Positions 7,215-15,586 of a DNA stretch of 46,424 nucleotides are shown one piece after another. The stretch's first letter is position 1. Each line of letters starts with the position of its first letter. The stretch comes from Candidatus Hodarchaeota archaeon (GTDB taxonomy: Archaea; Asgardarchaeota; Heimdallarchaeia; Hodarchaeales; Hodarchaeaceae): assembly GCA_016839625.1 (NCBI GenBank), contig JAEOTY010000178.1, forward strand, positions 1-46,424, written 5' to 3'. Under the pieces are notes generated by a model. It did no database searches. It saw only the letters and a program-made list of their open reading frames with translations, and was not told where the DNA came from. Both the position numbers and the translations under genes were made by a program.

Positions 7215-8492
7215 TCACTTCTTCTCCTTTTTGGGTGTAATATCAATTAGCTCATACTCTCGAGAACCGATACCTTGTGTATGGGCGGCTGAGAGCTGCG
7301 TCTCTGCAATAATTGGTCTGGATTTTGGATCTACAAAACAACTAAATAAGCCAAATTTTAGATTATCAGGTTCCATCGCTTCAGGAATAGGATCAATTCT
7401 CCCATGAGGAGAATTCAAGCCAGTCTCAGCAGGAGATTCGGGCATACCACGTGCTTGGGTAACAAGATCAACACACGCTTGATCTATAGCTATTGGATCG
7501 GTTGAATATAAAATTCCTTGATCTGGTACTAATAGATGTCCACCTGCAGACATACAATCACAATGACTCGTAATATCGATTGCAATATTGATGTATCTCA
7601 AACGATCTTCCCCATCACTATTTATACCTTGTACTACTCCAGCTGCATTATCCATCATTCGTTCTACCTGCTCAACACTAGGAATTATACGTTTTACTGC
7701 AAATATTCGTTTCTCTTCTAGCTCTTTAGGGGGAATGCCAAAATGACATTTTGCAAAACACATTGTACACGCAATACATTTGTCTGGGTTATGCACAATC
7801 TTATTATTTTCATCTAAAGAAAGAGCTCCAGTCGGACAGATCCTAATACATTTTCCACATCCAGTGCAATTCTCTGGTCTTTTAATGTAAATATTCTGCC
7901 CACCTCCCCAGTGAGCTCCGCCCTTCCCCTCATTACCTACGCAACCAATTCCTAATTGCTTTAAAGCACCTCCAAACCCAGCCCCATCATGCCCCTTGAA
8001 GTGTGATACGATTAGGGTTTTATCTGCTATTCGCAAACCCATAGCCAATGCAACATCTTTAATGTGCTTCCCTTTTTCGTTATGTACTCTAAAAACTTCC
8101 GTTCCTACGATCCCATCGTCCATAACAACTGGAGCATTTAAAGCTCCTGTGTTGAATCCATGTTTGTTAGCCAAAAAAATATATCCGGGTCCGTTAGACA
8201 TAGTTGCTTCTTTATTCCGTTCATCCCAAAACAAACCTACCCCCTCACAAACCCAAGGTATTCCCCCAGCTTCTCGGACAAGATCCACTACCTTTCGAAT
8301 ATACATTGGCCGGAGATGGCGAGTCTGATTTCGACTACCGAAGTGGGTCTTAATCGCAATAATTTCTCCTTCTTTTATCCAATCCTTTAATCCCGTTTTC
8401 TCATGCTTCCACAAGTAATCAAAACGGTCGATTAAGGAATCACCCATTCCCATCTCTTTTGTATTAACCATAAGAACTTTCGATTTGCTCAT
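7215..8492 (-). CDS. DUF362 protein with two [4Fe-4S] ferredoxin motifs
   Basis: An iron-sulfur protein of about 425 residues. The DUF362 part carries the ATHFG-like region (IKTHFGSRNQTRHLRP) and HFKGHDGAGFGGALKQLGIG; in the middle lie two cluster motifs, CTGCGKCIRICP (about 209-220) and CIACTMCFAKCHFG (about 242-255), typical of a 2[4Fe-4S] ferredoxin domain. The C-terminal half resumes DUF362 with DITSHCDCMS and ATDPIAIDQACVDL-like segments (STDPIAIDQACVD). Such proteins are thought to pass electrons, but the exact reaction of the family is not settled. Two ATGs lie nine bases apart (8501 and 8492); I favour the second, giving MSKSKVLMV. Nearby oxidoreductase at 10.8 kb could be an electron partner, by inference only. 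Confidence 0.85.
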   Translation of the reverse strand: MSKSKVLMVNTKEMGMGDSLIDRFDYLWKHEKTGLKDWIKEGEIIAIKTHFGSRNQTRHLRPMYIRKVVDLVREAGGIPWVCEGVGLFWDERNKEATMSNGPGYIFLANKHGFNTGALNAPVVMDDGIVGTEVFRVHNEKGKHIKDVALAMGLRIADKTLIVSHFKGHDGAGFGGALKQLGIGCVGNEGKGGAHWGGGQNIYIKRPENCTGCGKCIRICPTGALSLDENNKIVHNPDKCIACTMCFAKCHFGIPPKELEEKRIFAVKRIIPSVEQVERMMDNAAGVVQGINSDGEDRLRYINIAIDITSHCDCMSAGGHLLVPDQGILYSTDPIAIDQACVDLVTQARGMPESPAETGLNSPHGRIDPIPEAMEPDNLKFGLFSCFVDPKSRPIIAETQLSAAHTQGIGSREYELIDITPKKEKK

Positions 8493-8620
8493 ATTCTTCA
8501 CAACACAATTCTAGTCAAGTTTAAGATAATTTAAAGCTTCTATCAGCGCTATTTGATTAAAGTTTAATAGGCCTAGTAAAAGGAATCTAGTAAAAAAAGA
8601 AGAAAGCCAAAATAACAATA

Positions 8621-8666
8621 AGTGAACTGGCACCAGCTAAAGCAAGTGACTTCCTGCGAGTTCACT
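8621..8666 (-). ncRNA. Putative guide (omega/reRNA) scaffold at the 3' end of TnpB element 2
   Basis: AGTGAACT (8621-8628) is perfectly complementary to AGTTCACT (8659-8666); the tnpB stop codon lies inside. A nested GTTCA-G-TGAAC palindrome overlaps the outer arm. Placement at the tnpB 3' end matches known TnpB guide RNAs. Transcription is inferred. Confidence 0.35.
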
Positions 8667-9944
8667 GAACCCATCACCAACAAGATAATGGGAAACTTTC
8701 GTTTTATCATTGACTGTGTATCGCAGATTATCAATCCGATTGAGGAAGGACTGATAGCCCGTCCACAGGGCATTGTGTGAGAGAAATCGTTTCATAATGT
8801 TGATCGCAGAGTTGTAGTCGCGGTCACAAACGATTCCACACACCTCACATTTATAGATACGTTCAGAAAGAGGTATCCGCTTTTTTTTATGACCACATAC
8901 TGAACAGGTTTTAGTAGTATTCCGCTCATCAATTATTGTTACTCTTTTACCTAGCTTTTGTGCTTTATAGGTCAATAATTCGACAAAACGACCCAGATGA
9001 CCAGTGTTGTGGACACTACGGTTAATACTCTTCCGATATTTCTTCCTCCACCCTTTTTTCTTTCCATTCTTTTTACTAGTTGTCATTTGTTTAGGTGAGA
9101 GATCACCCACGATAATGGTACGGGCTTTTGTATTTCGTAAGAGGTTGAGGCTTTGTTTATGTTGCCAGTCCCTGGTCTGGTTCCGACATTTCCGCTTGAT
9201 GGTCACTAACCGCTGACTGAACAAGCAATATCGGCGACTCCCCTGCTTGCAGTGATCTCTTCTATGTTGCAAGGAGCGAATCTTCGGTTCCCAATATTTG
9301 TCTGGCCGCTTGACTGTGGATTCGAGAAACTTACCATGCATATTAATTGCTGTATGTTTTAATGTACCAAGATCAAACGCTTGGTACAATCCATTGTCAA
9401 TGAAAGGGGGATCTTTGTGTTCAAACACAACTGCTAAATAGAATCGCTTGTCATATTGATCTTGAAAGATTTCTATTTGCTTGACTTTCTTGGTACTAAA
9501 GTCAAACGGGACAAAAAAGATCAATTCCGTCTCACTCGGATGTTTGTGAGAAAATCGAATAGTCTGCTTTGTTATTGTGAAACCTGATTGGTTGTAGCAT
9601 AATGTGAAGAAATAATCCTTACCTCGGAAGGTTGGTGGGCGTGTAGTATGATCTCCGCTCTTTATTAACCCAAAAAATGATTTATACGCAGAGTCAATCT
9701 TTTTAAGGGTCATTTGGAGGACTTTGGAGTAGACTTGGTTGTACCTTGGGAACAGCCTCTTTAATTGTGGTAAGGCGTTCTGCTGCTCTCTATAAGTAAT
9801 ACAATAGTTGTAAGTATCATAGAGATACTTTCTTTCTGCTAGTGCATGGTTGTACAGTAGACGGCACGTCTTGGATAATTCCCATAGTACCTCCTCCTGT
9901 GGTTGTGTGGGAATGACTGGGAACTTCCATGTGAGAGTTACCAT
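8637..9944 (-). CDS. tnpB: TnpB RNA-guided endonuclease with relocated catalytic glutamate
   Basis: 435 residues. RuvC-I Asp191 is in AFDLGTLKHTAI. At the normal RuvC-II strand the sequence reads TIIVGDLSPKQM, with Gly280 where Glu usually sits; Glu340 in IIDERNTTKTCSVCG is a good candidate replacement, as in TnpB groups described with a rearranged active site. The zinc finger is complete: Cys347, Cys350, Cys366, Cys369. RuvC-III Asp376 is in CDRDYNSAINI. The middle region (285-310) is rich in Lys/Arg. No frameshift is visible, so the gene looks functional. It is not closely similar to the other two TnpB proteins here, so the three arrived separately. Confidence 0.9.
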   Translation of the reverse strand: MVTLTWKFPVIPTQPQEEVLWELSKTCRLLYNHALAERKYLYDTYNYCITYREQQNALPQLKRLFPRYNQVYSKVLQMTLKKIDSAYKSFFGLIKSGDHTTRPPTFRGKDYFFTLCYNQSGFTITKQTIRFSHKHPSETELIFFVPFDFSTKKVKQIEIFQDQYDKRFYLAVVFEHKDPPFIDNGLYQAFDLGTLKHTAINMHGKFLESTVKRPDKYWEPKIRSLQHRRDHCKQGSRRYCLFSQRLVTIKRKCRNQTRDWQHKQSLNLLRNTKARTIIVGDLSPKQMTTSKKNGKKKGWRKKYRKSINRSVHNTGHLGRFVELLTYKAQKLGKRVTIIDERNTTKTCSVCGHKKKRIPLSERIYKCEVCGIVCDRDYNSAINIMKRFLSHNALWTGYQSFLNRIDNLRYTVNDKTKVSHYLVGDGFSELAGSHLL

Positions 9945-10291
9945 GCAACCAACTTGAGAAATTTTATGTTCATTCCTTAATATAAGCCTTCTTGACCCTA
10001 CACTCCAACTTAATCGGCAATCATTTAACCTTTCAACCTTTCTGATCCTTTTATTCCTTGCTTCCTCCTCTCACTGTCTTTGAGATAATTTTTACCTCAC
10101 CATCCATCCCCCACCAGTGAAATAACAATAATTAATTCCGAGAAACATGAAATGAGGAATAAAGAAGATAAGTGGAGAAAAATATTAATTATTTCAGCTT
10201 GAATAACTTCAACCTACTTTAAAAGAATAGAATTATTTTTGGATTTGAGTTACTATCTCTATGTAGAGATCTTTCAGGAAGGTAGGTTCGA
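9945..10291. other. Intergenic: upstream of tnpB 2 and promoter region of the 10.3 kb gene
   Basis: About 350 bases without a convincing gene. The left part is the upstream side of the element, pyrimidine-rich on this strand. The right part is AT-rich and ends in AGGAAGGTAGG just before the ATG at 10291, a strong ribosome-binding site for the hypothetical gene. A GGTTCGAAT at 10285 resembles a tRNA T-loop but has no pairing arms. Confidence 0.5.
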
Positions 10292-10762
10292 ATGCCTCTA
10301 GACAAAAAAAAATTAGACGCATTATTGGACGAGATAAAGAACCTGGAAGAAAAAACTGTCGAAAAACAAAGAACATTTATACATCGTACTCCCTCTACAA
10401 TTAATCTAACTGCACCTCCAGTAAAAAAAGACTTTTTGTTAACCACTGAAAAAAGGGCATATTTTCAGATTAACCATTATTATAAATTAGTCATGCTATC
10501 TGTTGATGATACTGCCACAGCGTTAGAAATCTGGATCAAAGGTATTTTACCATTATTACTTGGTCGACATGGCTTAGAACGAGAGGAATGGGAAAGAATT
10601 TGTGATCTAGGGGATCATAATTCAAAACTTGAGGAAGAAATAACTGAGGACTGGAAGAAATTTTTTCAGAAAACTATCCAACAAGGCTTAATCGATAAAG
10701 AAATTCTGACAATAATTAATGAGGGAATGATGAGAGTGGAAAAAAAGCGAGCAGAGCATTAA
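10291..10762 (+). CDS. Hypothetical protein with N-terminal coiled coil
   Basis: 156 residues, no family recognised; its first codon is the ATG at 10291-10293. A charged heptad-like helix (residues 4-27, LDALLDEIKNLEEKTVEKQ) is followed by a proline-containing linker and a helical C-terminal domain (60-156) with many Glu and Lys and no Cys. No signal peptide or membrane segment, so probably cytoplasmic. A purine-rich Shine-Dalgarno sequence precedes the start. It converges on the aldehyde oxidoreductase gene with 35 bases between, so the two are not co-transcribed. Function unknown. Confidence 0.6.
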
Positions 10763-10797
10763 TCTCATCCACTACCCTTAACTAGTAGAATTCTACA

Positions 10798-12984
10798 TCA
10801 TTGATAGGGGGAAACAGTGGAGATTACGTCTTCATAATCGATTCCTAACTCTTTTATTTTCGCAACGGTAGGACAGCCGTGGTCACTCCAACCTCGGCGC
10901 TCGTAAACTGCACCTTGAAGCTTTTTATAGCGGTCTTCTCTAAACTTCCGAATCAAGGTCATCTTCTCTTCAGTGGTTTTTCCAGAGGGGTCTTCGCCAA
11001 TTTCTTCTTTTAATTGCTTATCATAGCGATCTGCTCGACTCTCATATTCTTCCGTTGTAACTGGACCCATTGCACGATAGGGAAGATTTGAATCGCTCTC
11101 TCTAAGTCCTTTTCCCTGTCGAACGTTAAGAGTTCGCTGAAAATTATACACCCGTTCTGACATTTTAATAAGATCATCAGGAGTGGAAGTTCTACCTGTT
11201 ACTCCACTAAAGTATTCAGAATACCAATTTACGTGTTTGGGAATCTTGGCACGAGCATCTAGTAATGTTAAAGGTTTCTGTGGGTTTTCAGTGTTATCGG
11301 GGGGCACAACGTCATTCCATGGAAGCTTACATAAACCATTAAGCCCAAACCATGTCCTCCAGAACGGAAACCATGCCAAGGCTTCAGCTTTGTCTTCAAA
11401 CGTCGGAAGATTGTTTCGTACCATATCTTCGAATATTAACCAGGCCTCATCATGTTGTGGTCCTTTCAAAGTTAATCCATATCCACCCTGTTGAGCTAAT
11501 GATTCTTTGGTAACATATTCAGAGAATTCTAATCCTTTATGTTCCATACCAATGTCCTGTAGAAATTGTGGATCGGCACCATACCTTTCAGGAAAAATTT
11601 TCTTCATCCCAACGATTCCTTGACCGACAACTGCTCCAAATCCTTCACCACGGGCCATTTGATGCACTAAGTTTAATGCTGCTTCCGCGTTTCCAAAGTT
11701 TAGTTCAAGACCTCCAGTAATCTCTTTGTTTAAAACTCCCGCTTCGAAGCATTCCATTACGAAAGCAATTCCTGTACCCACCGAGATCGTATCTAAACCA
11801 TAAGTATCACAATAAAAATTAGCTTCCAGAACCCAAGCAGGATCCCACACACCCCAGTTTGATCCACAACCTGCAATTGTTTCATATTCTGGGCCATCAA
11901 CATTAACAACTTGTCCTTTGAATGGGCCTGTAAGGACTTTATGGTCTTTTGAAATATGACTACAAGCAATTGTACAACCAATCCAACATCCATCTGTCCC
12001 CTTTCCAGTATCTGTATAGACTGAACGCATTACTTCACGAGTATAGGGAAATTCTTCTCCTTTCAACTCTTTGTGAGCTCCAAATCGAAAGTTCTCAGTA
12101 GGGAGAAGGTCAAAATCATTCATGATTTCAGGTAAATGTCCCGTTCCTACTACCCGCATCTCATTCTGTTTAGGGTCATTTTCAATGATCTCTAGGTTAT
12201 GTTTCTTTCCAACATTCTTAGCCAGAACAGAATCGTATGGATTGTTTATTTTAGCATTAACCTTAGGAGATCGACATACAAGTGCTTTTATGCCTTTATT
12301 GCGAAAAACAGAGCCAATTCCTCCTCTTCCAGCTTGTTTATAGCTAGCCCAATCTCGCTTTCTATTAAACCACGAAAAATTCAAGCAACCCCATTTGGTA
12401 TGTTTCGCTCCATTCCCAGTTGAAACAACACTAATGCGAATTTTCTCCTTATCTGTCGAATCCACAGCGTATTGTTCAGTCAATTGCTGGGTTAACAGAT
12501 GTGATTCATCAGGAATATTCTCAGCCTCTTCAATGCGGACGACACCTTCGTCTCCGTTGATAAAGATAACAACGTCTTTTGACGCCTTACCTTGGATTTC
12601 TACTGCATCAAAACCCGAAAACTTTACGTAAGGCCCGAAATAGCCACCAACGTTACTATCAATTACGATTCCTGTTAAGGGGGAGATTGTTGTGACAATA
12701 GACTTACCTGATCCAGGATAAAAAGTACTTCCTCCTAAAGGACCAGAAGCAATGCAGATTTCATTTTCAGGATCATCCCAATTAGTCGGATGGTCTTTGG
12801 GTAACGAATTCCACATCAGCCATAAATCAAATCCCTTTCCTCCTATAAATTTCTCCTTCATTTCCTCACTAACAGGCTTGATCTTTATCTCATTGGTAGT
12901 TAAGTTAATGTAGAGTGTTCTATTTGCATAACCTTTTTCAATTGGTTTTAATTCATAAGAAAGTTCTGCTAGGATCGCCATCAT
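10798..12984 (-). CDS. Tungsten aldehyde:ferredoxin oxidoreductase family protein
   Basis: About 728 residues, slightly longer than classical AOR. Enzymes of this family oxidise aldehydes to acids with a tungsten bis-pterin cofactor and a [4Fe-4S] cluster, reducing ferredoxin. N-terminal domain: GYANRTLYINLTTNEI, FIGGKGFDLWL, SGPLGGSTFYPGSGK and SPLTGIVIDSNVGGYFGPYVKFSGFDAVEIQG. Cluster ligands: Cys of GCWIGCTIACSH and, near the C-terminus, LNGLCKLPW. AGRGGIGSVFRNKGIKALV is the pterin-side motif. I chose the first ATG of a double ATG at 12984 because GAGGA stands just before it; a longer frame reaches 13041 but adds residues the family lacks. The substrate is unknown. A MoaD-like gene at 27.9 kb could serve its cofactor. 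Confidence 0.9.
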   Translation of the reverse strand: MMAILAELSYELKPIEKGYANRTLYINLTTNEIKIKPVSEEMKEKFIGGKGFDLWLMWNSLPKDHPTNWDDPENEICIASGPLGGSTFYPGSGKSIVTTISPLTGIVIDSNVGGYFGPYVKFSGFDAVEIQGKASKDVVIFINGDEGVVRIEEAENIPDESHLLTQQLTEQYAVDSTDKEKIRISVVSTGNGAKHTKWGCLNFSWFNRKRDWASYKQAGRGGIGSVFRNKGIKALVCRSPKVNAKINNPYDSVLAKNVGKKHNLEIIENDPKQNEMRVVGTGHLPEIMNDFDLLPTENFRFGAHKELKGEEFPYTREVMRSVYTDTGKGTDGCWIGCTIACSHISKDHKVLTGPFKGQVVNVDGPEYETIAGCGSNWGVWDPAWVLEANFYCDTYGLDTISVGTGIAFVMECFEAGVLNKEITGGLELNFGNAEAALNLVHQMARGEGFGAVVGQGIVGMKKIFPERYGADPQFLQDIGMEHKGLEFSEYVTKESLAQQGGYGLTLKGPQHDEAWLIFEDMVRNNLPTFEDKAEALAWFPFWRTWFGLNGLCKLPWNDVVPPDNTENPQKPLTLLDARAKIPKHVNWYSEYFSGVTGRTSTPDDLIKMSERVYNFQRTLNVRQGKGLRESDSNLPYRAMGPVTTEEYESRADRYDKQLKEEIGEDPSGKTTEEKMTLIRKFREDRYKKLQGAVYERRGWSDHGCPTVAKIKELGIDYEDVISTVSPYQ

Positions 12985-13522
12985 TGATTTCCTCAATTGT
13001 ATATTGAATGATGAAAATTTATTGGATTGGAGAGTCTTCAAACATTAAATTTAAATAAAACTATATTAATTTGACGACTTTATGGCAACTAATGTATATA
13101 TCCCCTTTTAAGTTATTTGCCTTGAAAATAGTCTGATTAAATCTTAAAGACCACCAACGGTAATTATAAGGTATGTAGCGAGTAGTATGAAATATTTAGG
13201 ATTTCAGGCGTTTTTAATGAATAAGTTGACAAAAGAAGAACCTTAGTACACCCCAGTATATACAGTTTGTTGATTAATTCTAAAAAAAATAACAAAAATA
13301 TTTATCATTTCCTCTTCCTGACCACTAAAAAGATTATCAAATAAAAGAGACTCACATTGATTATTAAGATATAGTAGGTGAATTCAGAACATTCACCATT
13401 TACTATCCCATTAGTTGATTCTAGTGATATTACGACTGTTCATGGACACTAAACAAGGAATGCTGAAATTATAAAAATACAATCCAAGTCCTTTGGAATT
13501 AGGAAAAATTGTTCTAAAAAGT

Positions 13523-13537
13523 CGAACAGTCTGTTCG
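13523..13537. promoter_or_regulatory. Perfect 15-base operator-like palindrome
   Basis: CGAACAG and CTGTTCG are perfect inverted repeats around one central T. Symmetry and size fit a dimeric repressor site. It lies about 260 bases before the dehydroquinate synthase start and directly next to the pair of direct repeats. The binding protein is unknown. Confidence 0.45.
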
Positions 13538-13540
13538 GAA

Positions 13541-13581
13541 TTAGAAACACGCTGTACTAAATTATAAACACGCACTACTAA
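13541..13581. repeat. Two 20-base direct repeats at 21-base spacing
   Basis: TTAGAAACACGCTGTACTAA (13541-13560) and TTATAAACACGCACTACTAA (13562-13581) agree at 17 of 20 positions, with a shared AAACACGC core and ACTAA end. A 21-base period is two helical turns, so both copies face the same side of DNA, as in tandem activator or repressor sites. Confidence 0.5.
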
Positions 13582-13752
13582 TTTGTTCCTCTTCGTACAA
13601 TATTAATTGCCATGCCGATAACTATAGACTTATAAAACAATTTTGTTTAGGTTTTATATGAGAATTTACCGATATTTATTGCTTGTTAAATAAGGTTAAA
13701 GAAGATTAAATATCCCACAGTATCTAGGAGAACAAGAGGTAATAATAAAAGA

Positions 13753-13759
13753 TTTATAA
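13753..13759 (+). promoter_or_regulatory. Putative archaeal TATA box for the aroB'-aroD run
   Basis: TTTATAA preceded by a purine run (possible BRE) lies about 40 bases before the ATG at 13797. Transcription would begin near 13782 and give a very short leader. Inference from position and sequence only. Confidence 0.35.
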
Positions 13760-13796
13760 GAAACTAATACCTGAAACAACAGTTGTGGTTATTGTC

Positions 13797-14834
13797 ATGT
13801 CAAAAACTAAGCAAATAATCTTGGACTTGAGCAATTACACGGATCTATCAAGAATTAAATCAAAGATCAAGGAAGCAGTTGATCACAGCTTATATGATTT
13901 TATTCTCTCTCCTGATGTAGATTCATCAAACATCACTCTTGATCTCAAAACCTCACCAATCACTTTTTGGAAAATTACTGATTTTAAACCCGTCGACCAC
14001 ATTTCAGCTAATTCAGAACCTGAGATACGCTCTCTGCTTGAATCATCAGCCAGAATCTGTATTGATCTTTCGGAAAATGAATGGGAAGTCATTCCGTTAG
14101 AAAACTTAATAGCGTGGGCTACAAATACTACTTGTAAGATCTATTCGAGAGCTCATTCCCCTGGAAAACTCCAATTACATTTTGAAATCCTCGAGAAAGG
14201 TGTAGATGGTCTAATTATCAATGAGAAAGCACTAGACTATACTGAACTAGATAAAGTTAGGTCAAAATTAACTAATCAACGTTTATCATTAACAGAAGTA
14301 GAAGTTGTTAGAGTCAAGTCTGTTGGCTCCGGTGATCGCTGTTGTTTAGATACTGGAGTCCTTTTAGATGATACAGAAGGAATGCTAGTCGGTAATTTTG
14401 CTAAGGGATTCTTTCTTATCAGAGCAGAAAATGTTCTAACAGATCAGATAGCTCCTCGGCCCTTCCGCGTCAACGCGGGAGCTGTCCACTGTTACCTTTA
14501 TACTCCTGCAAAGACCTTCTATTTATCTGAATTAAAATCGGGATTGGATGTTTTTGTTGTCAATAACGAAGGCCGTGGGCGTTATGTGCCACTAGGTCGT
14601 AATAAAATTGAACAGCGGCCAATGGTTCAAGTTTCAGCTGCGATAGCTCCAGATAGAGAGTCAATCAGCATCATTGTGCAGCTAGCTGAGACGATAAGAT
14701 TTGGAGCTAAAACAGAACAGGGATATATTTCGGTTGACCAGCTTAAAACTGGTGATAGGATTTTAGCATATTTTCCTTCAAGTAAAGCCAGACACTTAGG
14801 AACGGAAGTTAATGAGTTCATCCAAGAAACATAA
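13797..14834 (+). CDS. 3-dehydroquinate synthase II (archaeal AroB')
   Basis: Converts 2-amino-3,7-dideoxy-D-threo-hept-6-ulosonate (ADH) to 3-dehydroquinate by NAD-dependent oxidative deamination, the archaeal alternative to AroB. About 345 residues, normal length. Diagnostic stretches are VKSVGSGDRCCLDTGVLL, GMLVGNFAKGFFLIRAEN, RPFRVNAGAVHCYLYTP, YLSELKSG and KIEQRPMVQVSA followed by AETIRFG. An in-frame GTG at 13785 exists, but the ATG at 13797 suits the family start (MSKTKQIILDL). It overlaps aroD by 23 bases and stands two genes before ADH synthase, the enzyme that makes its substrate. Confidence 0.93.
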   Translation: MSKTKQIILDLSNYTDLSRIKSKIKEAVDHSLYDFILSPDVDSSNITLDLKTSPITFWKITDFKPVDHISANSEPEIRSLLESSARICIDLSENEWEVIPLENLIAWATNTTCKIYSRAHSPGKLQLHFEILEKGVDGLIINEKALDYTELDKVRSKLTNQRLSLTEVEVVRVKSVGSGDRCCLDTGVLLDDTEGMLVGNFAKGFFLIRAENVLTDQIAPRPFRVNAGAVHCYLYTPAKTFYLSELKSGLDVFVVNNEGRGRYVPLGRNKIEQRPMVQVSAAIAPDRESISIIVQLAETIRFGAKTEQGYISVDQLKTGDRILAYFPSSKARHLGTEVNEFIQET

Positions 14835-15501
14835 GCATATTTGTGGTGTTGTTGCCACCCAGACCATTGAAGAAGCATTAACAATCATGAAAAAGTATAA
14901 CTTCTTACAATTCATCGAAATTAGAGTTGATTATTTCAATAATCCCATAGAAGCATTGAGGGATCTTTCTGGAGAACTTATCGATTTAACAACAAAATAT
15001 ATACTCACATACCGTCATACAGAGTGTCAAAGTTCACAGGATTTTGTTGAACAGGTGTATACAGAAATCATCAAGCTAGAACCAGCGATTGTTGATATTG
15101 ATTATAACTGTGTGAAAAAGAATCCTTCATTCCTGAATCTATGTGAAAAATATCAAGTCAACCTTATTCTATCAAGTCATCTTAAGAATACTCCTAAAAT
15201 AATACAGTTAAAGCAAATATACGGTGATATAAGAGATTTAGCAACTAGTAGTATTAAAAAGATAGTTACTACAGCTCATTGTTTAGAAGACAACTTTACA
15301 ATTTTAAATTTCTTGAAATCATCACCAGAAAATGATCTAATTTCCTTTAGTATGAGTCCTGTTGGCCGTCTATCACGTTTACTCTGCACCTTTCATGGTT
15401 CTCTTCTCACTTACGTCACCTTATCTAATGCCAGGGTAGCACCTGGAATATTTACTTTGGAAGAACATGAACAGGTAATTTCAATGTTGTGTCTTGGCTA
15501 A
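14812..15501 (+). CDS. aroD: 3-dehydroquinate dehydratase, type I (AroD)
   Basis: Dehydrates 3-dehydroquinate to 3-dehydroshikimate through a Schiff base. 229 residues, as usual. Seen: FIEIRVDYF (substrate-binding Glu/Arg/Asp), KYILTYRH (Arg of the usual T-R strand), LILSSHLKNTP with the catalytic His, SIKKIVTTAH with the Schiff-base Lys, and SMSPVGRLSRL near the C-terminus. The residues after the Arg read HTECQSS instead of the frequent EGG, a modest departure. The ATG lies within the end of the preceding gene, 23 bases of overlap, so translation is probably coupled. Confidence 0.9.
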   Translation: MSSSKKHKHICGVVATQTIEEALTIMKKYNFLQFIEIRVDYFNNPIEALRDLSGELIDLTTKYILTYRHTECQSSQDFVEQVYTEIIKLEPAIVDIDYNCVKKNPSFLNLCEKYQVNLILSSHLKNTPKIIQLKQIYGDIRDLATSSIKKIVTTAHCLEDNFTILNFLKSSPENDLISFSMSPVGRLSRLLCTFHGSLLTYVTLSNARVAPGIFTLEEHEQVISMLCLG

Positions 15502-15586
15502 TAGGAATCTGCAGAATTACAATATCAAATAACCATTTGATAATAATAGTAAAAGAAGAGAAAAGAAACAAAGAAAAAAAAGAAGA

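Larger units (their letters stand above)
8571..9990 (-). mobile_element. TnpB-only IS200/IS605-type element 2 (bounds inferred)
   Basis: Lone tnpB with no tnpA. Downstream of the gene an 8-bp perfect inverted repeat (8621-8628 with 8659-8666) brackets the stop codon at 8637. A CTAGTAAAA direct repeat (about 8573 and 8587) lies just beyond and could be at or outside the right end. The left end beyond 9944 is not resolvable by eye. Confidence 0.5.
12985..13796. other. Long non-coding region between the oxidoreductase and the shikimate genes
   Basis: About 800 very AT-rich bases, the longest gene-free stretch here. It holds the divergent promoters of both operons. An AT-rich TTTATTTAAA (reading leftward, near 13050) could be the oxidoreductase TATA box. 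Two regulatory-looking elements at 13523-13537 and 13541-13581 are listed separately. No tRNA, ncRNA or CRISPR pattern seen. Confidence 0.6.

Noticed and set aside
8571-8600. CTAGTAAAA direct repeat as a target-site duplication
   Set aside because: Both copies lie on the same side of element 2, and IS200/IS605-type elements do not make target duplications.
10281-10300. tRNA T-loop-like GGTTCGAAT
   Set aside because: Flanking bases do not pair as a T-stem, there is no acceptor, D or anticodon arm, and the sequence is the start region of the 10.3 kb gene.
11183-12631. Several plus-strand open frames over the oxidoreductase gene
   Set aside because: Antisense to a full-length, motif-complete enzyme; none has a credible start signal.
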